DNA of 15,124 nucleotides from Acidobacteriota bacterium. GTDB taxonomy: Bacteria; Acidobacteriota; Terriglobia; Terriglobales; Acidobacteriaceae. The stretch is taken from contig JAJYAE010000072.1 in assembly GCA_021779695.1 (NCBI GenBank), forward strand, positions 1 to 15,124, given 5' to 3'. Shown here piece after piece: positions 7,910 to 13,649 of this stretch (position 1 is its first letter; each line of letters starts with the position of its first letter). A program made the position numbers and the translations under genes. The notes under the pieces were generated by a model. That model made no database searches, was not told the origin of the DNA, and saw only the letters and a program-made list of their open reading frames with translations.

Positions 7910-8653
7910 ATGTCGACGCAGATTGTGGCAACGCGCTGGACCGCGCGCGAGTTTGAAGACAAAGTTTTGAAGAGCAAGCCAAAAATCGCAGTCTTTGACT
8001 GCGACGGGACCCTTTGGGGCGGAGACTCAGGATACGGTTTCATGGAGTGGTCTCTTGAGCAGGGCCTGGTGTCGCGCTCCACGTCGGACTGGATCGATAC
8101 ACGGTATCGGGGATACCAGGCGGGTAAAGTGAGCGAAGCCCAGATTTGCGGCGAGATGGTACAGATCTACAGCGGTCTTCGCGAACAGGAACTTATTACC
8201 GCCGCTTCGCACTACGTGAACAACTTTGTCCGCGGACACATCTTTGCGGAGATGGCGCAGCTAGTGGCTCAGCTGCGAGCGCAGGGCACAGAGCTTTGGG
8301 CGGTGAGCTCAACCAATCTCTGGGTGGTGACGGAGGGTCTACGCGACTTTGGCATCCCTTCGGAACGTGTACTGGCGGCGCGCGTCGCAGTGAAGGACGG
8401 CATCATCACCAGCGAACTGGTGGATGTACCCACGGACGATGCCAAAGCTGTCGCGCTACGCCGGGCAGGCATCCACCAGCCGGATGCTGTCTTTGGAAAT
8501 TCCATCCATGATTTGGCAATGCTCGAAATGGCGATACAGGCTTTTCCTGTGAATCCTTCTCCGGCCTTGCTGGAAGCTGCGGCCCAGAAGGGTTGGAGCT
8601 ATTTTGTCCCGGCAGCGGCCGAACATCGCGATGCTGCAGTCGGCGGCGAATAG
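7910..8653 (+). CDS. HAD superfamily phosphatase, phosphoserine phosphatase-like (HAD-IB)
   Basis: A 247-residue cytoplasmic HAD hydrolase. Motif I is FDCDGTL with nucleophile Asp30 and acid/base Asp32, motif II is AVSSTN (Ser133/134) and motif III is Lys179 in DDAKAVALRRAG. Motif IV is FGNSIHD, ending in Asp201. The helical insert between motifs I and II (about 38-115) is a C1-type cap as in SerB-like enzymes. The first acidic residue of motif IV, usually Asp (GD), is Asn197 here, which may change magnesium binding. The substrate is not shown by sequence; a small phosphorylated metabolite is the family expectation. ATG 7910 is preceded by GAGGAA at 7899-7904. It is followed by a Nudix gene 111 bases on, which may be cotranscribed. 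Confidence 0.87.
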   Translation: MSTQIVATRWTAREFEDKVLKSKPKIAVFDCDGTLWGGDSGYGFMEWSLEQGLVSRSTSDWIDTRYRGYQAGKVSEAQICGEMVQIYSGLREQELITAASHYVNNFVRGHIFAEMAQLVAQLRAQGTELWAVSSTNLWVVTEGLRDFGIPSERVLAARVAVKDGIITSELVDVPTDDAKAVALRRAGIHQPDAVFGNSIHDLAMLEMAIQAFPVNPSPALLEAAAQKGWSYFVPAAAEHRDAAVGGE

Positions 8654-8764
8654 AGGGCTGGATTGGCCGAGCGCCCTTTGCAGAAACCCACGCAATCTTT
8701 TTGATGATACTGAAGATGCAGCACATCCGAAGAGAAGCCAAAGCGAGGGAGCGGCGGTTACACT

Positions 8765-9211
8765 GTGAGCGTGGATTCCACTGATTCCAGCACCCAGGCC
8801 CGTCCATCTGGCCCTGCGCTTCGGTTCGTGACGGCTGCCCTGATCCTGCGCGGCAATGAGATTCTTATCTGCCAGTTGCGCCCGGACCAGCCCATGGCGC
8901 TCCAGTGGGAATTCCCCGGGGGAAAAATTGAACCCGGAGAAAGCGCGGAAGAGGCCCTGATTCGCGAACTGCGCGAAGAGCTGGAGATCGAAGCCATCAT
9001 CGGCCACCGCGTGGCGCACGTGCGCCACAACTATCGCCATGGGGGCGCAGTGGATCTGCAATTCTTTGCCGTTCACGAGTTCAAAGGCGAGATCGTAAAC
9101 CGGATCTTTCACGATGTGAGGTGGGTACGGCTGGAAGACCTGCCCAATTACGAGTTTCTTGCAGCAGACAGAGGACTCATTAAAGACCTTGCGACCGGAA
9201 AGTTGCTTTAA
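8765..9211 (+). CDS. Nudix hydrolase, MutT-like
   Basis: A 148-residue Nudix hydrolase. The Nudix box begins at GGKIEPGESAEEALIRELRE and continues with ELEIEA. It keeps the family pattern Gx5Ex7REUxEE, the metal-binding helix; the usual Gly near its end is not kept. The preceding strand VTAALILRGNEILICQLRP and the following HVRHNYRHGGAVDLQFFAV and VRWVRLEDLPNYEFLAAD segments match small MutT-type enzymes that remove oxidised nucleotides such as 8-oxo-dGTP, but substrate cannot be fixed from sequence. The start is GTG 8765 or GTG 8771; GAGGGAG at 8745-8751 is rather far from both. It converges with the transporter gene, with a gap of only 17 bases and no evident terminator. Confidence 0.9.
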   Translation: MSVDSTDSSTQARPSGPALRFVTAALILRGNEILICQLRPDQPMALQWEFPGGKIEPGESAEEALIRELREELEIEAIIGHRVAHVRHNYRHGGAVDLQFFAVHEFKGEIVNRIFHDVRWVRLEDLPNYEFLAADRGLIKDLATGKLL

Positions 9212-9228
9212 GCGGCGCAGCAACAGTC

Positions 9229-10479
9229 TCAGTGACCGGGAACCATACCCCACAGCATCACCATCGTCATGCCAATGACGATGAGGCTGGTCCCCCAGGC
9301 AATGACATTCCACACATGAGAATTCCGGTGCTGCCCCATCAGGTCCTTCCGATTAATGAGGAGAAGCATCAGAATGATGACAACCGGCAGCAGAACGCCG
9401 TTCAGAACCTGGGAAAGAATGGCGAAGTTGATGAGCTGCGCGTCAGGCAGAACGAGCACGGTTGCCGATCCACCGACAATCAGAAGAGTGTAAAGCCAAT
9501 AGAAGAAGGGCGCTTCCTTGAAGTTCTTGTCGACCCCTGACTCAAAGCCCATGCCTTCGCATACTGTATAAGCCGTTGAGATCGGCAGGATCGACGCAGC
9601 AAAGAGAGAGGCATTAAACAGGCCAAAGGCGAAGAGGATGAAGGCGTAGTCTCCTGCAAGGGGACGCATGGCTTCTGCCGCATCGGACGCGAACTGAATG
9701 GCGCCCATCCCATGCACATAGAGCGTGGCGGCGCAGGCAACAACGATGAACCACGCCACCAGATCCGTAAAGAAACTGCCGACCACCACGTCAAGCCGCG
9801 AGGCGGCGTAGTCCTTCACGCGAATGCCCTTCTCCACAATGGAGGACTGCAGGTAGAACTGCATCCAGGGGGCAATCGTAGTGCCCACGACGCCGATCGC
9901 CGTATAGATGTACATTTTGTCGCGCCAGGCGGATCGCTGCGGCAGACGCACGGTGGCTAGCAAGGCCTCGTGCCAGCTTGGCTGCGACAAGACACCCGCA
10001 AAAATATAGGCAATATAGACAAGAGACGCGACCAGAAAGATCTTCTCGGTGCTTTTGTAACTTCCCTTCACCACCAGGAACCAGACAAGGGCGGCGCAGA
10101 TTGGCACAGAGATGAATTTGGTGACATGAAACAGGTGCAGCGACCCTGCGATGCCGATGAACTCGGTCACGACGTTTGTGTAGTTCACAATGACCAGCAG
10201 CACCATGAGGATGAATGTGAGGCGCAGGCCGAACTCCTCACGGATCAGATCGCTGAGACCCTTGCCCGTGACCACGCCCATACGGGCGCACATCTCCTGC
10301 ACGACAATCAAGGCGATTGTGATGGGAAGCATTGTCCACAGAAGGGTGTAACCATACTGCGCACCCGCCTGGGAGTAAGTGAGGATACCGCCGGAGTCGT
10401 TGTCCACATTGGCGGTGATAAATCCGGGCCCGAGAACGGCCAAAAACAGGAGTATCCGGATTCGCCAACGCTTCCACAT
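9229..10479 (-). CDS. Nramp (SLC11) family metal transporter with a non-canonical metal site, possibly a magnesium transporter
   Basis: A 416-residue inner-membrane protein with about eleven hydrophobic helices. The first helix, GPGFITANVDNDSGGILTYS, and the sixth, GVVGTTIAPWMQFYLQSS, are the two broken helices that bind metal in Nramp transporters. Classic members have DPGN in helix 1 and MPH in helix 6. Here the aspartate stays (Asp28) but the Asn position is Gly31, the Met is Ala203 and the His is Trp205. Loss of Asn and Met is what I recall for the NRAMP-related magnesium transporters (NRMT), so Mg2+ or a broad divalent substrate is more likely than Mn2+/Fe2+ (inference). Length and topology are complete. 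ATG 10479 is preceded on the minus strand by TTAGGA, about ten bases upstream. It is transcribed alone and diverges from the GH172 gene. Confidence 0.92.
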   Translation of the reverse strand: MWKRWRIRILLFLAVLGPGFITANVDNDSGGILTYSQAGAQYGYTLLWTMLPITIALIVVQEMCARMGVVTGKGLSDLIREEFGLRLTFILMVLLVIVNYTNVVTEFIGIAGSLHLFHVTKFISVPICAALVWFLVVKGSYKSTEKIFLVASLVYIAYIFAGVLSQPSWHEALLATVRLPQRSAWRDKMYIYTAIGVVGTTIAPWMQFYLQSSIVEKGIRVKDYAASRLDVVVGSFFTDLVAWFIVVACAATLYVHGMGAIQFASDAAEAMRPLAGDYAFILFAFGLFNASLFAASILPISTAYTVCEGMGFESGVDKNFKEAPFFYWLYTLLIVGGSATVLVLPDAQLINFAILSQVLNGVLLPVVIILMLLLINRKDLMGQHRNSHVWNVIAWGTSLIVIGMTMVMLWGMVPGH

Positions 10480-10491
10480 GCCCGCGGGTTC

Positions 10492-10506
10492 CTAAGGAGG
10501 ATTCAT
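10492..10506 (-). other. Possible four-codon leader ORF (Met-Asn-Pro-Pro) upstream of the Nramp gene
   Basis: On the minus strand ATG AAT CCT CCT TAG ends 12 bases before the Nramp start codon and its stop overlaps the ribosome binding site TTAGGA. It has no ribosome binding site of its own that I can see, so it may be chance. Confidence 0.2.
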
Positions 10507-10583
10507 TTTGGTCTGTCTAAGAGAACATAACAGGGCAGGGCCGAGAGACGCGAATAACGGCCTCTGATCGCAGCGAATGCGGT

Positions 10584-10613
10584 TTGACAGGACTTGAGTA
10601 ATCCAAATACAAA
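10584..10613 (+). promoter_or_regulatory. Candidate sigma-70 type promoter of the GH172 gene
   Basis: A perfect -35 box TTGACA (10584-10589) and a -10 box TACAAA (10608-10613, four of six matches) are 18 bases apart, about 36 bases before the start codon at 10650. Confidence 0.5.
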
Positions 10614-10649
10614 GCTGTGTACATCCACTGACCCGGGAGGCCGCGCGCC

Positions 10650-11861
10650 ATGACTCCAGATGTGAATTGCGAGAGCAAGCCGACAAGGCGCAAGATGCTG
10701 AGCGCGATGGCTTCAATGGCCGGAGCGTCTGCCGCACTGCTCGCAGTTGATGCGACGGAAGCTGTCGCCCAACCTGCGGCGCCTAACGCGCAGCCCCCGG
10801 AACAACTCCTGGCTCCCGCTCGATTGCTGGCCTATAAACCGCGGCGCTCGTCGAGTTGGGACCGTTCCGGCGGGAACAACGACGCTGTACCGGTGGAACC
10901 CGGCAGTTCGGCAACAGTACTGAACGCCGTGGGCGCTGGCGTGGTGACGCATCTTTGGTTCACGATCAACTCATCCGACCCCATGCACCTGAAGAACCTC
11001 GTGCTGCGAGCCTGGTGGGATGGCGAGGCCACGCCCTCAGTCGAAGCGCCCATCGGAGATTTCTTCGGCCTGGGACTGGGTGATTACTTTGTCTATCAAT
11101 CAGAGTTGCTGGCAGTGGCTTCAATCAAGGCGCTGAATGCATATTTCAAGATGCCCTTTGCGAGTTCAGCACGCATCACAGTGGCCAATGAGGGAAACGT
11201 ACGCACTGATAGCCTCTACTACGCCGTGGACTATGTGACGATGCCAGATCTACCGGAAGGCCTCGGCCGCTTCCACGCACAATATCGGCAGGCTGCGCCT
11301 TGCAAAGGCGAGGTTGACGATTGGACCAATGAATACAGTCCCGCAGTCAACAACCGCAAGAACTTGAGCGGCGAAGGCAATTATGTATTTCTTGAAGCGG
11401 CCGGTCGGGGACACTTTCTTGGCGCCACACATGCCGTGCTGCAAAACCAGGATGGATGGTTTGGCGAAGGCGACGACATGATCTTTATCGACGGCGACAC
11501 CGCGCCCACCATCAACGGAACCGGCACCGAAGACTATTACAACGGTGCCTGGGGCTTTGGTGATCAGCCCTTCGCTTATCCGCACAACGGCGCTCCCTGC
11601 ATCGTGGACCCAAACCGCATCGGGGGCCGCTATTGCCTGTACCGCTGGCACACGGAGAGCCCCATCGCTTTCGAGAAATCCATCCGCGTGACGATGGAAC
11701 ACGGTCACGCCAATCACCGGTCCGACAATTTCTACACGACTGCTTACTGGTATCAGACCGAGCCGCACGCTGCCTTCCCTGCACTGCCATCGCCCGCAGA
11801 CCGCGTTCCGCGCATCTACCGCGTTGGGGGCGCCGGCGCAGCTCATCCCCCTGCCAGCTGA
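10650..11861 (+). CDS. Tat-exported DUF2961 / GH172 family glycosidase
   Basis: A 403-residue protein with a twin-arginine signal (TRRKMLS at residues 12-18, hydrophobic core to about 32, cleavage near AVA, 38-40), so it is exported folded. The body matches DUF2961, now glycoside hydrolase family 172, whose studied members act on fructofuranose or D-arabinofuranose linkages. Key blocks are THLWFTI (100-106), LRAWWDGEATPSVEAPIGDFFGLG (119-142) and GEGDDMIFIDGD (272-283). These are followed by GTGTEDYYNGAWGF (292-305). Glu273 and Glu294 are 21 residues apart, the spacing I recall for the catalytic pair in characterised GH172 enzymes. GGGAGG at 10635-10640 is well placed before ATG 10650. It probably works on a plant or microbial furanoside outside the cytoplasm; the exact substrate is unknown. 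Confidence 0.9.
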   Translation: MTPDVNCESKPTRRKMLSAMASMAGASAALLAVDATEAVAQPAAPNAQPPEQLLAPARLLAYKPRRSSSWDRSGGNNDAVPVEPGSSATVLNAVGAGVVTHLWFTINSSDPMHLKNLVLRAWWDGEATPSVEAPIGDFFGLGLGDYFVYQSELLAVASIKALNAYFKMPFASSARITVANEGNVRTDSLYYAVDYVTMPDLPEGLGRFHAQYRQAAPCKGEVDDWTNEYSPAVNNRKNLSGEGNYVFLEAAGRGHFLGATHAVLQNQDGWFGEGDDMIFIDGDTAPTINGTGTEDYYNGAWGFGDQPFAYPHNGAPCIVDPNRIGGRYCLYRWHTESPIAFEKSIRVTMEHGHANHRSDNFYTTAYWYQTEPHAAFPALPSPADRVPRIYRVGGAGAAHPPAS

Positions 11862-11901
11862 ACCGCGCGCAGAAATGAGGGCTGGCCTCGTTCCATCTGT
11901 C

Positions 11902-12540
11902 TTACTCACTCTTCAGACCGAGATCGTCTCCCATTCGCCTGAACTCGTTCTGGTACGACCGCATCTCGCGCTCCGTCATGCGCGCTTCTTCAGACACACG
12001 CGACTGGTTCGGGTTGCTGTTTGCAAGTTCCTGCTCCATATTCCGCAGACGGTTCTGGATCCGCTCCTGAGCCTGTTCGAGATTGCGATTGCGCTGCTCA
12101 ACTGCATTTTGCTGCTCCTGATTCAAGCCTTGTATCAGGCGCTCTCGATCCTGCTGCATGCTGCGAATCTGCTCCTGGAGCTTCTGCTGTTGTTGGCGAG
12201 CGCGGTCGGCACTGAAGCTTTTGCCCTGTGCGGTTTGCGTCATATCGCGCGCCATCGTGCGGGTCTGCTGCATCGTCCGGTTACACGTCCGATATTGATC
12301 GCGCTGTTGACTCGTCGCCTGCTGACGAAGCCGCTCGCGCTGCATGGTCCGGGCTTGATCCTGGGTTTGGCTGCCAGCCTGACGCGCTGTTGCCTGCCCG
12401 CCGCGCTGGCCCGAGCCAGCGGCCGAACCCTGAGCCTGCCTCTGGCCCCCAGCTCCACCGCCGCCACCACGCTGCGCCACTGCGGTCATTGGAGCCAAGC
12501 CTAATACCAGCGCTAACATCGCCACGAGATTCCTGTTCAT
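11902..12540 (-). CDS. Secreted Gln/Arg-rich coiled-coil protein, function unknown
   Basis: A 212-residue protein. Residues 1-23 are a signal peptide (MNRNLVAMLALVLGLAPMTAVAQ, cleavage after AVA), 24-50 a Gly/Gln-rich low-complexity stretch, and about 60-175 long helix rich in Gln, Arg and Glu with heptad-like spacing (for example KLQEQIRSMQQDRERLIQGL). The final segment SRVSEEARMTEREMRSYQNEFRRMG (180-204) is also helical. It has a single Cys (86) in DQYRTCNRTMQQT. Composition suggests an elongated periplasmic or surface coiled-coil protein; no enzyme motif is present and I do not recognise a named family. GGGGAG on the minus strand (12545-12550) is the ribosome binding site for ATG 12540. 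Its strongly Gln-coded sequence produces a long leucine-rich shadow frame on the other strand that is not a gene. Confidence 0.85.
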   Translation of the reverse strand: MNRNLVAMLALVLGLAPMTAVAQRGGGGGAGGQRQAQGSAAGSGQRGGQATARQAGSQTQDQARTMQRERLRQQATSQQRDQYRTCNRTMQQTRTMARDMTQTAQGKSFSADRARQQQQKLQEQIRSMQQDRERLIQGLNQEQQNAVEQRNRNLEQAQERIQNRLRNMEQELANSNPNQSRVSEEARMTEREMRSYQNEFRRMGDDLGLKSE

Positions 12541-12617
12541 GGCACTCCCCTTTCGGGCAGAGCCCCAACTTGCGGGGCACTCCCCACCCTGCGCGATGTT
12601 GGACGCTAAAGTCCAAC
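12541..12617 (-). promoter_or_regulatory. Structured leader that can close the ribosome binding site of the coiled-coil gene
   Basis: Three pairings can be drawn on the minus strand. A perfect 7-bp hairpin GTTGGAC/GTCCAAC with a 6-base loop lies at 12598-12617. A 5-bp hairpin GCCCC/GGGGC with a 7-base loop lies at 12562-12578. Directly before the start codon, CUC-(UG bulge)-CCC, a GAAA tetraloop, then GGG-GAG at 12545-12562 covers the whole ribosome binding site. The 10-mer GGGGAGTGCC also occurs twice, at 12541-12550 and 12576-12585, so the C-run at 12574-12577 has more than one possible partner. The first hairpin may instead be an operator. Confidence 0.4.
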
Positions 12618-12727
12618 TGGAGGCAAGTGCTGACCATCACAGTCGTCAATTCCAATGGCCGATTTAGCCGCCCGCGGGCCAGTTTCTCGCGATTCTGCTG
12701 CCCACTCTCGAAGCGGATGAGGAATGC

Positions 12728-12743
12728 TGAAGTTTTTACTTGA
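12728..12743. promoter_or_regulatory. Operator-like inverted repeat, site 1 (TGAAGT-N4-ACTTGA)
   Basis: A 16-base dyad with one mismatch that matches site 2 in both half-sites. Its right half overlaps the -35 box of the promoter before the AHSA1-arsR operon. Likely bound by the ArsR protein of the operon (inference). Confidence 0.7.
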
Positions 12744-12768
12744 CTATTTTGTTATCTCATTCAATACT
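12740..12768 (+). promoter_or_regulatory. Promoter of the AHSA1-arsR operon
   Basis: TTGACT (12740-12745, five of six matches to the -35 consensus) and AATACT (12763-12768, four of six) are 17 bases apart. The predicted start of transcription falls inside site 2, so protein bound to either dyad would block RNA polymerase. Confidence 0.6.
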
Positions 12769-12783
12769 GAAGTTGTCACTTCA
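12768..12783. promoter_or_regulatory. Operator-like inverted repeat, site 2 (TGAAGT-N4-ACTTCA)
   Basis: A perfect 6-4-6 dyad centred 40 bases from site 1, about four helical turns, so both lie on nearly the same DNA face. Both sites have C directly before and after the dyad. Confidence 0.72.
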
Positions 12784-12808
12784 CTTTTGATCCATATTGG
12801 AGGTTGTT

Positions 12809-13279
12809 ATGGAAACACAGAATCTGCTTCACAGTACGTTTACTCTGGAGCGCACATATCCGCAGTCGCCCGAGAGCGTTTTTGCCGCGTTTTCCCAGCC
12901 CGCCCGCAAGCGCCGCTGGTACGCCGAAGGGGACCATGAGATCCAGGAATTTGAGATGGAGTTTCGTGTGGGAGGGGCCGAACGGTTCCGGTACCGCTTT
13001 AAGGAGGGTCACCCAATCGCCGGCTCAGAGATCGCCAATGAAAGCATCTACCATGACATCGTGCCAGAGAGCCGTATCGTCTGGACCTCGAAAATGTCGC
13101 TCAACGGCAAGTCCATCCTGGTGATGGTGGCGACTCTCGAATTTGCCCAGGCAAAGACGGGTACCGAGATGGTTCTAACGCATCAGGGCACATACATTGA
13201 CTGGCCGGAAGGAGCACAGATGCTGGAGGCGGGATGGCGCGCCCTTCTCGATCGTCTTAAGACTTATCTGGCTGATTAG
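12809..13279 (+). CDS. AHSA1/SRPBCC-domain protein
   Basis: A 156-residue cytoplasmic protein with the START-like fold of the Aha1 C-terminal (AHSA1) family. The N-terminal TYPQSPESVFAAFSQPARKRRWYAEG matches the family's opening strand and helix. The middle EFEMEFRVGGAERFRYRF is the next strand pair, and the end (TYIDWPEGAQMLEAGWRALLDRLKTYLA) is the long C-terminal helix that closes the ligand cavity. Small bacterial members bind hydrophobic or aromatic ligands and are often paired with an ArsR-type regulator, as here. ATG 12809 is chosen over TTG 12797 because GGAGG (12799-12803) is five bases before it. The arsR gene follows after ten bases. The ligand is unknown. Confidence 0.9.
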   Translation: METQNLLHSTFTLERTYPQSPESVFAAFSQPARKRRWYAEGDHEIQEFEMEFRVGGAERFRYRFKEGHPIAGSEIANESIYHDIVPESRIVWTSKMSLNGKSILVMVATLEFAQAKTGTEMVLTHQGTYIDWPEGAQMLEAGWRALLDRLKTYLAD

Positions 13280-13289
13280 GGAGCGATTG

Positions 13290-13625
13290 ATGATGGAAGC
13301 CTCCACTGACATCGATCGCTTGTTTCATGCGCTGGGCGACCCCACAAGGCGTGCTATTCTGGACCGCCTTTGTTCCGGCCCCATGTCGGTTTCGTCACTG
13401 GCGACACCGTTCGGCATCACCCTTACGGCTGTCGTCCAGCATCTGCAAATCCTGGAGAAATGCGCTCTCGTCCGCACGGAAAAAGTTGGCCGCGTGCGTA
13501 CTTGCCGGATTGAGCCAACAGGCTTTGATGCGCTGGAGCGCTGGGTACGCGAACATCGGACGATCTGGGAGAAGCGACTTGATCGGCTCGGCACATTCCT
13601 AGCTGAAGAAGACGCGTCTGAATAA
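13290..13625 (+). CDS. ArsR-family winged-helix transcriptional regulator
   Basis: A 111-residue regulator. LFHALGDPTRRAILDRLCSG (11-30) is the typical opening of the ArsR fold. MSVSSLATPFGITLTAVVQHLQILEKCALV (32-61) is the helix-turn-helix, and RTEKVGRVRTCRIEP (62-76) the wing. The C-terminal helix (78-106) likely dimerises. The CVC-type metal site of ArsR/SmtB sensors is not present, so it probably senses something other than metal or acts with the AHSA1 partner. AGGGAG at 13278-13283 serves ATG 13290 or ATG 13293. The same frame is open farther upstream into the AHSA1 gene, but that part overlaps and has no ribosome binding site. It probably represses its own operon through the dyads at 12728-12783. 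It converges on the GH3 gene. Confidence 0.92.
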   Translation: MMEASTDIDRLFHALGDPTRRAILDRLCSGPMSVSSLATPFGITLTAVVQHLQILEKCALVRTEKVGRVRTCRIEPTGFDALERWVREHRTIWEKRLDRLGTFLAEEDASE

Positions 13626-13649
13626 AGACATCGACCACTCCACTCGAGG

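Noticed and set aside
8654..8677. AGGGC/GCCCT hairpin after the HAD gene
   Set aside because: Five pairs with a 14-base loop and only three T bases after it is too weak to call a terminator.
8456..9313. 285-codon open frame on the minus strand across the HAD and Nudix genes
   Set aside because: It lies antisense to two well-supported genes and shows no family motif.
10493..10510. Perfect TAAGGAGG followed by TTG on the plus strand
   Set aside because: The frame it would open has only 19 codons and no further support; the sequence is the complement of the Nramp leader.
11824..12504. Leucine-rich 226-residue open frame on the plus strand
   Set aside because: It is antisense to the Gln-rich coiled-coil gene; Gln codons read in reverse give Leu. 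It has no ribosome binding site and starts inside the GH172 gene.
12618..12660. Sigma-54-like TGG...TGC element on the minus strand before the coiled-coil gene
   Set aside because: The spacing between GG and GC is one base short of the strict requirement, and no activator gene is near.
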